A stretch of 14,869 nt of DNA from contig CAZKTF010000076.1 of NCBI GenBank assembly GCA_964555565.1, positions 1-14,869 of the forward strand, in the 5' to 3' direction. The position numbers and the translations under genes were made by a program. The notes beneath the pieces are model-generated. The model saw nothing but the letters and a program-made list of their open reading frames with translations. It was not told the DNA's origin and did not search any database. How positions within the stretch are numbered: position 1 is the first letter of the stretch; every line of letters begins with the position of its first letter. This document shows positions 1 to 6,947 of the stretch, in pieces. The DNA comes from CAZKTF01 sp964555565 (GTDB taxonomy: Bacteria; Planctomycetota; JAJSAM01; JAKLKS01).

Positions 1-2
1 GC

Positions 3-611
3 GGCCGGGCCGAGGTCAAGATGGACGTGCGCGTGCTGGCGGCCACGAACAAGGATCCGCAGAAGGCTCTCGGCGACGGGTCCTTCCGCGAGGATCTCTA
101 CTACCGCCTGAACGTCGTGAGGATCGAACTGCCCCCCCTGCGTGCCCGGCGGGAGGACGTGCCGCTCCTCGTCGCCCGCTTCCTGGAGCAGTTCGGCCGG
201 GAGGCGGAGAGGCCGGTGCGGGGGATCGCCCCCGAGACGATGGAGATCCTCCAGCGCTACCGCTGGCCCGGGAACGTCCGGGAACTGCGGAACGCGATCG
301 AGCGGGCCGTCTCCCTGACGGGCAACCGTTTCCTCCTCCCGGAGGACCTCCCCGAGGCGCTCCGGGACGGGGGAGACGAGGCCGGGGCGTTCCCGCAGGG
401 TCCCTTCGGGCGGGCCCGGGCCGAGAGGCTCGCCGCCTTCGAGCGGGAGTACCTCACGGCGCTGCTCCTCGGCACCCGCGGAAACGTCTCGCAGGCGGCC
501 CGGATCGCGGGCCTCGCCCGCGGGAGCCTCCACCGCCTTCTCCGCCGGCACAACCTCCGATCGGAGGACTTCGGGGAGCGGGCCCCTCGAGGGGACCCCG
601 GCCCCCGCTGA
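3..611 (+). CDS. Sigma-54-dependent NtrC-family response regulator, C-terminal part (5' truncated)
   Basis: The gene enters from the left edge; the reading frame is open from base 3 and ends at a TGA at 609-611. What is visible is the second half of the AAA+ sigma-54 interaction domain, with the sensor-I stretch DVRVLAATNKD, the arginine-finger region FREDLYYRLNVVRIELPPLR and the WPGNVRELRNAIERAV motif. A Fis-type helix-turn-helix follows near the C-terminus (NVSQAARIAGLARGSLHRLL). Proteins of this family bind upstream enhancer DNA and use ATP hydrolysis to open promoters held by sigma-54 RNA polymerase. The N-terminal receiver or sensor domain and the GAFTGA loop lie outside the window, so its input is unknown. 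It sits about 230 bp upstream of a sigma-54 promoter that starts the respiratory operon, which makes it the natural candidate activator (inference). The family call is firm. Confidence 0.95.
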   Translation, partial: GRAEVKMDVRVLAATNKDPQKALGDGSFREDLYYRLNVVRIELPPLRARREDVPLLVARFLEQFGREAERPVRGIAPETMEILQRYRWPGNVRELRNAIERAVSLTGNRFLLPEDLPEALRDGGDEAGAFPQGPFGRARAERLAAFEREYLTALLLGTRGNVSQAARIAGLARGSLHRLLRRHNLRSEDFGERAPRGDPGPR

Positions 612-736
612 CGGGCACCGGGGCGCGCGGCCCCGGCGGCCCCGCCCGGGACCTCGGCCTGCGCGCCGGCTCGCGAGAGCGCGCGCCTGTCGCGGAAGCG
701 GGCAGGTGTCGCAGAGGGGAGACGCCGCGCCCGGGT

Positions 737-767
737 ACGCAAGCGGTGTCCGGCCAGACCGTTGCGT
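737..767. promoter_or_regulatory. Candidate enhancer (upstream activator) dyad
   Basis: An inverted repeat, ACGCAAGCGGT (737-747) and ACCGTTGCGT (758-767), gives ten complementary positions with one bulged G and a 10-base spacer. Its centre lies about 93 bp upstream of the -24 element and about 118 bp upstream of the predicted transcription start, the usual distance for an NtrC-type enhancer. Partial half-sites GGTGTC recur at 705-710, 745-750 and 796-801. That the upstream regulator binds here is inference from position and symmetry. Confidence 0.5.
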
Positions 768-844
768 CCCGGAGTCCCTGCCGCGCCCCCCGCGCGGTGT
801 CGTGCCCGGTGCCAGGAGACAGCCCCCGCAGGCTGGCCGCCCCG

Positions 845-860
845 TGGCACCCCGGTTGCG
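845..860 (+). promoter_or_regulatory. Sigma-54 (-24/-12) promoter
   Basis: TGGCAC (845-850), five bases, then TTGC (856-859) match the core of the sigma-54 consensus TGGCAC-N5-TTGC. The -24 GG (846-847) and -12 GC (858-859) are separated by exactly 10 bases, the invariant spacing. Transcription would begin near base 871, just upstream of the GAGGAGG ribosome-binding site at 882-888. An NtrC-type activator gene lies immediately upstream. No equally good match was seen elsewhere in the window. Confidence 0.85.
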
Positions 861-881
861 AGCCGTTCCCCCGGCCCTCGC

Positions 882-888
882 GAGGAGG
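882..888 (+). promoter_or_regulatory. Strong Shine-Dalgarno that points to an ATC start
   Basis: GAGGAGG lies six bases before an in-frame ATC at 895-897. There is no ATG, GTG or TTG in this frame between the predicted transcription start (about 871) and the first beta-strand of the encoded receiver domain. This site therefore decides the start of the next gene. Confidence 0.6.
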
Positions 889-894
889 CGCGCC

Positions 895-1311
895 ATCGGT
901 CCCGAGGACGTCCTGCTGGTCGTCACCAAGGATCCTTCCTACCGGGACTACTTCCGGGCGCCGAGGCAGGACCTGGTCGTGTTCTCCGCGTCGTCGGCCG
1001 GCGAGGCGCTGGACCTCCTCTTCGAGGAGCGCCCCGACGTCCTGATCCTCGACCTCGAGGGCTGCGAGCTCCCCGGGCTGCACCTCCTGCACGCGGCGAA
1101 GCGCCTGCGTCGGCGGATCGCGAGCATCGTCCTCTCGGCGTCGCCCTCCGACGCCGACGCCGGGATGCTCCAGGACGGGGTCTTCTACTACGCGGCCAAG
1201 CCGCCGGACCCGGCGGAGCTCGAACCCGTGCTCGGGGCGGCGCGGGCCGCCGTGTCCTCCGGGAGATGGAGCGGATCCGCGGGGAACGGCCGGAGGAAGG
1301 AGGCACGATGA
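895..1311 (+). CDS. Stand-alone receiver-domain protein, degenerate acidic pocket
   Basis: A CheY-like receiver domain of about 120 residues with no output domain. The phospho-acceptor aspartate is present in PDVLILDLEG, the switch Ser in IVLSAS and the conserved Lys in AAKPP. The usual acidic pair after beta-1 is degraded: VLLVVTKD instead of a DD or ED pair, so magnesium binding and phosphorylation may be weak. The frame is open upstream to an ATG at 706 and a GTG at 844, but both lie at or upstream of the sigma-54 promoter. The GAGGAGG at 882-888 fits an ATC start at 895, which is unusual. The gene's TGA (1309-1311) overlaps the ATG of the tetraheme cytochrome, so the two are translationally coupled. 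It may tune the regulator or a kinase, or act as an adaptor; its partner is not visible. The fold call is good; the start is uncertain. Confidence 0.75.
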   Translation: MGPEDVLLVVTKDPSYRDYFRAPRQDLVVFSASSAGEALDLLFEERPDVLILDLEGCELPGLHLLHAAKRLRRRIASIVLSASPSDADAGMLQDGVFYYAAKPPDPAELEPVLGAARAAVSSGRWSGSAGNGRRKEAR

Positions 1312-1994
1312 GGGCGCGGACGATCCTGGGCATGGCCGTCGTGGGCGCGGCACTGGCGGCCGGGGCGGTCCCGGGCCGGACGTGCGCGGCGGGAGAGACC
1401 GCGTCCTACGTCGGGGCCGCGGCCTGCAGGAAGTGCCACCCCAAGCAGGGCAACTCGTGGGCGAAGACGAAGATGGCCGCGGCCTTCGACGTCCTGAAAC
1501 CCTACAACCTCTCGGTCGCCTACGAGAAGGCCCTCGCCGAGAAGCGCAAGGGTGCCGGCCTGGACCCGGAGAAGGACTACAGGACCGACCCGAAGTGCCT
1601 CAAGTGCCACACGACGGGCTACGGCCAGCCCGGCGGCTATCCCGCGACGGTGACCCGGGAGAACGAGGCCCTGGCCGCGAAGCGCCAGGGGGTCCAGTGC
1701 GAGGCGTGCCACGGCCCCGGGAGCCTCTACGTCCCCTTCTTCGAGAAGCTGATGAAGGAGGAGGGGAAGTACAAGCGGTCCGACGTCCTGGCGCTCGGCC
1801 TCGTGCTCCCCGCACGCGAGGTGTGCGTGCGCTGCCACAACAAGGAGAGCCCGTTCGTGACAAAGGACGACTTCGACTTCGAGAAGATGAAGGACCAGGG
1901 GACCCACCAGCACGTGAAGATCCAGGACAGGGTGGACGGGGAGGAGGGCAAGCCGAAGGAGGGGGCCGGGAAGGAGAAGGAGGGGGCCAAGTGA
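1308..1994 (+). CDS. Periplasmic tetraheme cytochrome c, cytochrome c554 family
   Basis: A 228-residue exported cytochrome. Residues 1-28 are a Sec signal peptide with a likely cut after CAA. Four CXXCH heme sites are present: CRKCH (40-44), CLKCH (97-101), CEACH (131-135) and CVRCH (173-177). The YVGAAACRKCH...SWAKTKMAAAF block and the CLKCHTTGYGQPGGY block are typical of the cytochrome c554-like domain. Where many relatives carry a distal His after the Trp, this protein reads TKM, so one heme could be His/Met or five-coordinate (inference). The tail after residue 200 is Lys/Glu-rich and probably flexible. The start is an ATG with AAGGAGG just upstream, overlapping the previous stop in ATGA. 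As the second gene of the operon it is a likely soluble electron partner of the membrane complex. The specific donor or acceptor cannot be read from the sequence. Confidence 0.9.
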   Translation: MRARTILGMAVVGAALAAGAVPGRTCAAGETASYVGAAACRKCHPKQGNSWAKTKMAAAFDVLKPYNLSVAYEKALAEKRKGAGLDPEKDYRTDPKCLKCHTTGYGQPGGYPATVTRENEALAAKRQGVQCEACHGPGSLYVPFFEKLMKEEGKYKRSDVLALGLVLPAREVCVRCHNKESPFVTKDDFDFEKMKDQGTHQHVKIQDRVDGEEGKPKEGAGKEKEGAK

Positions 1995-2010
1995 ACGCGG
2001 AGCGAGGGGC

Positions 2011-2035
2011 CTCGCGGGACGCCGGCCTCCGCGAG
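2011..2035 (+). repeat. Intercistronic hairpin between the two cytochrome genes
   Basis: CTCGCGG (2011-2017) and CCGCGAG (2029-2035) form a perfect 7-bp stem with an 11-base loop in the only sizeable gap (46 bp) inside the operon. It ends five bases before the ATG at 2041 and overlaps the weak GAGAG ribosome-binding site. It has no T-tract, so it is not a classical terminator. It could stabilise the upstream mRNA segment or dampen translation of the next gene. Confidence 0.45.
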
Positions 2036-2040
2036 AGACC

Positions 2041-2553
2041 ATGACGCGCGTCCTCGCGGGACCCGTCGTCGTCCTCTTCTCGGGGTTCGGCCTCGCGCTC
2101 GCCGGTTCGCTCGCGCTCACGGGAGAGGAGGCCCGGGTCCAGCCGGTGGCCTTCAACCACCAGGTCCACGGGAAGAGGGACATCGCGTGCACGGACTGCC
2201 ACGAGGGTGCGGAGTCCTCCGCGCCCGCGGGGCTCCCGCGCGTCTCCGTCTGCCTGGAGTGCCACGGGGAGGACACGACGACCACCCCGGAGAAGGACCG
2301 TATGAAGGCCTTCGCGGCGGCCGGGCGCGAGATCCCCTGGGTGCGGCTCTACCGCCTGCCGGCCCACGTCGTCTTCTCCCACGAGCGCCACGTGGCCCTC
2401 GGGAAGCTCGCCTGCGACCTCTGCCACGGGGGCCACGGGGCCTCGGTGGCCCCCCCGGGCTACCCGGAGCCCGCGGTCCTGACCATGGACGGGTGCCTCG
2501 CCTGCCACGGGCTCCGCGGAGCCTCCCTCGACTGCCTCGCGTGCCACAAGTGA
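2041..2553 (+). CDS. Pentaheme cytochrome c, ActA/QrcA-like subunit of an ACIII/Qrc-type complex
   Basis: A 170-residue protein with an N-terminal hydrophobic helix (about residues 4-26) that could be an uncleaved anchor or a signal. Five CXXCH sites follow: CTDCH (50-54), CLECH (71-75), CDLCH (125-129), CLACH (152-156) and CLACH (165-169). The sequence logic follows ActA of Alternative Complex III: a VQPVAFNHQVHG entry supplying distal histidines, an AGLPRVSVCLECH block, then REIPWVRLYRLPAHVVFSHERHVALGKLACDLCHG split across two parts. The family passes electrons between the iron-sulfur chain and soluble cytochromes on the periplasmic side. Its stop overlaps the GTG of the first MopB gene. 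QrcA of sulfate reducers is the alternative name; order and content do not decide between them. It is the only such subunit for two downstream modules. Confidence 0.85.
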   Translation: MTRVLAGPVVVLFSGFGLALAGSLALTGEEARVQPVAFNHQVHGKRDIACTDCHEGAESSAPAGLPRVSVCLECHGEDTTTTPEKDRMKAFAAAGREIPWVRLYRLPAHVVFSHERHVALGKLACDLCHGGHGASVAPPGYPEPAVLTMDGCLACHGLRGASLDCLACHK

Positions 2554-4895
2554 CCACGAGGCGGGAGTTCCTCCGTTGCACGGCGGCCGCCGGAGTCGCC
2601 GCGGTGCTGGCGGGCTGCCACCGGATCGAGGAGGGCTGGCCCGAGGACTACTCCGCGCAGAAATCGCCGGTCCCGGGTTCCGGGGACTGGAAGCCGGGGG
2701 AGGAGCGCACCCTCCCGAGCCTGTGCACGGGATGCCCGGCCGCCTGCGGCGTCCTCGTGCGCGTCGTCGAGGGACGGGCCGTGAAGGTGGCGGGCAACCC
2801 TCACCACCCCGTCTCCAGGGGCACCCTCTGCCCCCGCGGGCAGGCCCTGCTCCAGCGCCTGTACAACCCCGATCGCGTCAGGGGACCTCTTCGACGTGTC
2901 GGGCGACGCGGTGGCGGCGACTGGGAGCCCGTCTCCTGGGACGACGCAATCGCGCGGGTGACCACCGCGCTCCGCGAGACCCGGAAGCACGGGCCGCCGG
3001 AGGCCGTTTTCCTCGACGGGGGGCCGGAATGCCTCGGGGCACTCGCCGCCCGCCGCCTCTCCGGCGCCCTCGGCTCCTCCTGCTGGCTTCACGCCGATGC
3101 GGGACCCGAGGAGGCGACCGCGCTCGCCTGCTACCTGACCCAGGGTGTCCGGGACATCCCCGCCATCGACTACGAGAGAACCGCCTACGTTCTTTCGTTC
3201 TCGACGACGTGGCTCGAGGAAGGGCCGATTGAGCACCGAATCCGCGCGTTTGCGTACTGGCACAGGGGACGACCGGGCCAGAGGGCCAAGTTCGTTCAAT
3301 TCGAGCCGCGCTGGTCGATGACCGCCGCCAAGGCCGACGAGTGGGTGCCGCTGCGACTCGGGACCGAAGGCGCCGTCGCCTTGGGGATCGCGCACGTTCT
3401 CCTCCGGGAGGGACTCGAGGACCGGAAGTTCGTCGAGGCCCACGTCACCGGACTGGAAGACGAGGGGGACCGGAAGGGTTTCCGGCGCCTCGTCCGAGAC
3501 CGCTACTCGCCGGAGCGCGTGGCCGAGATCTCGGGGGTCTCCCCCGGGATGATCGTCCGGCTTGCAAGGGAAGCCGCGGCCCACCATCCGGCCATCGCGG
3601 TCGGAAACGGCGCGGCGGGACTCTCGACGAACGGGGTCTTCTCCGCGATGGCCATCCACTCCCTGAACGCCCTCCTGGGGACCCTCGACGGGCCGGGCGG
3701 GCTGCTCACGCAGCGCACGGCGCCCGGATGGCCGCCGGATCCCCCCGGCGGGCAGAGCCCCCTTCCCGACGAGGCACGGATCCTCTTCCCGAGGGGACGA
3801 CTCGCCGCCCTGGAGGAAGCGGTCGATGAGCCGCGCATCCTGCTCCTCCGGGGATGCGATCCCCTCTTCTCGTCCCCGGACACCGCTGTTCTCGAGGAGG
3901 CGTTCCGGACCGCCGAGCTCATCGTTTCCTTCTCGTCGTATCTTGACGACTCGGCGGCCGTCGCGGACCTGGTCCTCCCCGAGAGCGTGGAGTTCGAGCG
4001 CTCCGAGGTCGTTCCTGCGGGCCCGGCCGTGGGCTACCCGGCCCTCAGCATCGTGCGCCCTGCGGTCCGCCCGCTCTATGACACGTTGCCCTCGGCCACG
4101 GTGCTCTGCCGGATTGCCGCGGGCCTCGGCGACAGGCCGGCCCGGTGGCTTCCGTGGAAGGACGCGGCGGAACTGGCGGATGCGGCGGTCCATGTCCTGG
4201 ACGGTGCGAGGACGGGAGAGGATTCCCGGGCGACGAGTCCCGTCGCGTTCCGGAATGCCGTCTTCTCCGAGGGAGGCTGGTGGGCCCCTCCCTACGTCCA
4301 TGGCAGGTGGTCCGAGGTGTTCCGGACCCCGTCGGGGAAGTTCGAGCTCCGCTCCACGCTTCTCCGGCAGGAGGTCGAGAGCCTCATCCCGGAGCATGGG
4401 GTCGAGGACTCCCTCGCGAAGCTCCGGATCGAGGCTCCGCCCGAGGACGCGTTCCTCCCGCACCATGAGACGCCCCGCGTCGCCGGGGGCGCCCGCGAAT
4501 ACCCCTTCTTCCTCGTCGTATTTCCTCTCCTTGCCCTCGGGGACGGCCGCGACGCGAACTCCCCCTGGCTCCAGGAGATCCCGGGGTCCCACGGGAAGGT
4601 GCGCTGGACGAGCTGGGTCGAGATCCACCCGGAGGCCGCGAAGGCCCTCGGGGTCGCGGAACACGATGAGGTCCGGATCGAGTCCCCCGCGGGGGCCGAG
4701 AGGGCAAGGGTGCGAATCGTACCGGGGGCGTTCCCCGAGGTCGTGGCGATGCCGCTCGGCCGGGGTCACCGGGGCCTCGGGCGCTACGCCCGCAGGCGGG
4801 GGGCGAACCCGCAGAAGCTCCTCGTCGCCGAGCGGGACCTCCTCTCCGGCATCGTCCCCAGGGCTGCGACGCGGGTGCGGATCGTGAGGTCCTGA
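2550..4895 (+). CDS. MopB-family (molybdopterin oxidoreductase-like) subunit, module 1
   Basis: A 781-residue protein starting at a GTG in a GTGA overlap with the pentaheme gene, with no clear Shine-Dalgarno, so translation is probably coupled. The N-terminus has a twin-arginine signal (RREFL, residues 4-8) and a good lipobox LAGC with Cys23, suggesting a Tat-exported lipoprotein. Cys59, Cys62, Cys66 and Cys94 form the N-terminal [4Fe-4S] site. Family blocks include MTAAKADEWVPL, the GIAHVLLREGL helix and a C-terminal domain ending in GHRGLGRYARRRGANPQ. At the position where PsrA/PhsA relatives bind Mo through Cys (roughly residues 181-189) the protein reads HADAGPEEA, with no Cys. The LPESVEFER stretch is degenerate compared with LPDHTYLER in the second copy. 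It is probably a non-catalytic ActB1/QrcB-type scaffold; a polysulfide or thiosulfate reductase is the alternative. Its codons are less GC-biased than those of the second copy. Confidence 0.85.
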   Translation: MTTRREFLRCTAAAGVAAVLAGCHRIEEGWPEDYSAQKSPVPGSGDWKPGEERTLPSLCTGCPAACGVLVRVVEGRAVKVAGNPHHPVSRGTLCPRGQALLQRLYNPDRVRGPLRRVGRRGGGDWEPVSWDDAIARVTTALRETRKHGPPEAVFLDGGPECLGALAARRLSGALGSSCWLHADAGPEEATALACYLTQGVRDIPAIDYERTAYVLSFSTTWLEEGPIEHRIRAFAYWHRGRPGQRAKFVQFEPRWSMTAAKADEWVPLRLGTEGAVALGIAHVLLREGLEDRKFVEAHVTGLEDEGDRKGFRRLVRDRYSPERVAEISGVSPGMIVRLAREAAAHHPAIAVGNGAAGLSTNGVFSAMAIHSLNALLGTLDGPGGLLTQRTAPGWPPDPPGGQSPLPDEARILFPRGRLAALEEAVDEPRILLLRGCDPLFSSPDTAVLEEAFRTAELIVSFSSYLDDSAAVADLVLPESVEFERSEVVPAGPAVGYPALSIVRPAVRPLYDTLPSATVLCRIAAGLGDRPARWLPWKDAAELADAAVHVLDGARTGEDSRATSPVAFRNAVFSEGGWWAPPYVHGRWSEVFRTPSGKFELRSTLLRQEVESLIPEHGVEDSLAKLRIEAPPEDAFLPHHETPRVAGGAREYPFFLVVFPLLALGDGRDANSPWLQEIPGSHGKVRWTSWVEIHPEAAKALGVAEHDEVRIESPAGAERARVRIVPGAFPEVVAMPLGRGHRGLGRYARRRGANPQKLLVAERDLLSGIVPRAATRVRIVRS

Positions 4896-4897
4896 GC

Positions 4898-5602
4898 GTG
4901 GCGCGCTACGGGATGGTGATCGATCTGGACCGCTGCACGGGCTGCCAGTCCTGCGTCGTCGCATGCAGGGCGGAGAACAACGTTCCCTCCGCAGGACCGG
5001 AGATGACGGAGGAGCACAGGGCGATCTTCTGGATGCGGGTGATCTCCTCCGAAGAGGGCGAGGGTACCCGCCGCCGCATCCGGTTCCTCCCCCGTCCCTG
5101 CATGCACTGTGACGATCCCCCGTGCGTCAAGGTCTGCCCCGTGAGGGCGACCTATCGCAACCCGGAGGGCCTCGTCGGGCAGGTGTACGCCCGCTGCATC
5201 GGCTGCCGGTACTGCACGGTCGCCTGCCCGTACACTGCCCGCTCCTTCAACTGGTTCGCTCCGGAGTGGCCGGAGGAGATGCGCCAGTCCCTCAACCCCG
5301 ACGTCCCCGTGCGCCCCAAGGGCGTGGTCGAGAAGTGCTCCTTCTGCGTGCAGCGCATCCGGCGGGTCAAGGAGCGGGCCCGGCGGGAGGGGAGGGGGAT
5401 CCGGGACGAGGAGCTCTGCCGGCTCCCGGCCTGCGCCGAGACCTGCCCCGCGGAGGCCATCACCTTCGGGGACCTCGACGACCCCGAGAGTCTCGTCTCG
5501 AGGCTCGCAGGAAGCCCCAGGGCCTTCCGTCTCCTGGAGGAGCTGGGGACGAAGCCGAAGGTCCACTATCTGGCAGAAGCACGGTTCGATGAATCCCGCT
5601 GA
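4898..5602 (+). CDS. Four-cluster ferredoxin-like iron-sulfur subunit, module 1 (DmsB/NrfC/ActB2 type)
   Basis: A 234-residue protein with no export signal of its own; in this family it is co-exported with the Tat-bearing MopB partner. Sixteen cysteines in the standard order make four cubane sites: CTGCQSCVVAC (first), CMHCDDPPCVKVC (second), CIGCRYCTVAC (third), and CSFC paired with CAETC near the C-terminus (fourth). No ligand is missing, so four [4Fe-4S] clusters are predicted, unlike family members in which one site is [3Fe-4S]. It wires the membrane quinone subunit to the MopB or cytochrome subunits. The GTG start lies 2 bp after the MopB stop, with GAGGT at 4886-4890. The gene overlaps the following NrfD gene by 14 bp. 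Its sequence is strikingly similar to the second copy at 9382-10086, especially the C-terminal half. Confidence 0.93.
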   Translation: MARYGMVIDLDRCTGCQSCVVACRAENNVPSAGPEMTEEHRAIFWMRVISSEEGEGTRRRIRFLPRPCMHCDDPPCVKVCPVRATYRNPEGLVGQVYARCIGCRYCTVACPYTARSFNWFAPEWPEEMRQSLNPDVPVRPKGVVEKCSFCVQRIRRVKERARREGRGIRDEELCRLPACAETCPAEAITFGDLDDPESLVSRLAGSPRAFRLLEELGTKPKVHYLAEARFDESR

Positions 5603-6947
5603 CTCCCGCGAGGCGGCGCTCGAGCGGACCGCGCTCCGGCCCCTGGTCCGGCCCGGGCGGGGCTTCCATCTGGTGATCCTGCTGCTCAGCGGGATCGTCG
5701 CGTTCGGTTTCTACGCGTGGACGCAACAGGTTGATAATGGTCTCGGTGTCACGGGAATGAACATCCCCATCTTCTGGGGGGTCTACGTCACCAATTTCGT
5801 GTTCTTCATCGGGCTCAGCCACGCCGGAACGCTCATCTCGTCGGTCCTCCGGATCACGCAGAGCGAATGGCGGCGTCCCTTCACGCGGATGGCCGAAGCG
5901 GTGACCGTCTTCAGCCTGCCCTTCGGGGGCCTTTCGGTCATCGTGGACATAGGGAGGCCCGACCGGGTCGCGAACGTCATCCTCCATGGGCACGTGACGT
6001 CGCCGATCCTCTGGGATGTCGCCTGCATCTCGACCTACCTCTTCACGTCGTGCGTCTACTTCTACATCGCCCTCATTCCGGACCTGGCCCTCTGCCGCGA
6101 TCGCCTCCTCGGCCCGTCTCGCCTCCATCATCGGGTCTACTCCATCCTCGCGCTGAGGTGGACGGGGACGAAGGCCCAGTGGCGACGCCTCGACCGGATC
6201 ATGGCGGGCCTGAGCATCTTCCTCTTCATGCTCGTCATTTCGGTCCATACGAACGTCTCCTTCGTCTTCGCGGTGACGCTGCAGGCCGGCTGGCACACCG
6301 CGATCATCGGACCGTATTTCGTGGTCGGGGCGATTTTCCAGGGGGTCGCGGCGGTCATCATCATCGCCGCGTGCTTGCGGTACGCATTCGGGCTTGAAGC
6401 GTACATCACGCGCCATCACTTCCAGCAGATAGGAAAGTTCCTCCTCGCCCTCTGCCTGTTCTGGTTCTACTTCACATTCGTCGAGTTCCTCGTGACCTTC
6501 TATGGCAACGAAGAGGCGCACATGGTCGTCTTCGACGCGAAGGTGTTCGAGGAGTTCTCGCACCTCTTCTGGGCGATGATGATCCTCTGCTTCGTCCTTC
6601 CCCTCCCCCTTCTCGCCGTCCCGCGCCTTCGGACGATCCCCGGGCTCGTCGTCGCCTCCATCTCCATCAACATCGGGATGTGGATCGAGCGCTTCACGGT
6701 AATCGTTCCGAGCCTGGCGAGACCGCGGATCCACGACTCCATCGGGGCCTACAGTCCCAGCTGGGTCGAGGGTTCCATCACCGCTGCATTCTTCGCGGGG
6801 TTCGTCCTCCTCTATCTCCTCTTCTGCCGCCTCTTCCCCGTTCTCACGGTGTGGGAAATCAAGGAAGGAATGGAGCACGAGACGCCGCCCGTCGCGGCGG
6901 GGAAGCACGAGGGTCCGGCCCGGGTGGGCAGGGGAGTCGTCCGATGA
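5589..6947 (+). CDS. nrfD: NrfD/PsrC-family (ActC-like) quinone-interacting membrane subunit, module 1
   Basis: A 452-residue integral membrane protein with about ten hydrophobic helices, beginning at FHLVILLLSGIVAFGFYAW (about residue 26) and ending at FVLLYLLFCRLFPVLTV. The FFIGLSHAGTLIS block, the GRPDR turn, the SPILWD segment and the IPDLALCRDR loop are hallmarks of ActC/QrcD-type NrfD proteins. In that family the His and Asp in the first half are thought to line a quinol pocket near the periplasmic face (from memory of the family). It should exchange electrons between menaquinone or ubiquinone and the iron-sulfur subunit. The ATG lies inside the end of the FeS gene (14-bp overlap), and the stop overlaps the next ATG as ATGA. 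Codons such as GTT GAT AAT GGT contrast with GTG CGG GAG GGC at the matching place in the second copy. Confidence 0.92.
   Translation: MNPADSREAALERTALRPLVRPGRGFHLVILLLSGIVAFGFYAWTQQVDNGLGVTGMNIPIFWGVYVTNFVFFIGLSHAGTLISSVLRITQSEWRRPFTRMAEAVTVFSLPFGGLSVIVDIGRPDRVANVILHGHVTSPILWDVACISTYLFTSCVYFYIALIPDLALCRDRLLGPSRLHHRVYSILALRWTGTKAQWRRLDRIMAGLSIFLFMLVISVHTNVSFVFAVTLQAGWHTAIIGPYFVVGAIFQGVAAVIIIAACLRYAFGLEAYITRHHFQQIGKFLLALCLFWFYFTFVEFLVTFYGNEEAHMVVFDAKVFEEFSHLFWAMMILCFVLPLPLLAVPRLRTIPGLVVASISINIGMWIERFTVIVPSLARPRIHDSIGAYSPSWVEGSITAAFFAGFVLLYLLFCRLFPVLTVWEIKEGMEHETPPVAAGKHEGPARVGRGVVR

Noticed and set aside
686..706. Second dyad CCTG...CAGG as another enhancer site
   Set aside because: The arms are short, with an internal mismatch, and do not share sequence with the dyad at 737-767.
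706..894. ATG at 706 or GTG at 844 as the start of the receiver protein
   Set aside because: Both lie at or upstream of the sigma-54 promoter, and the added residues are Arg/Pro/Ala-rich with no receiver homology. The Shine-Dalgarno at 882-888 points further downstream.
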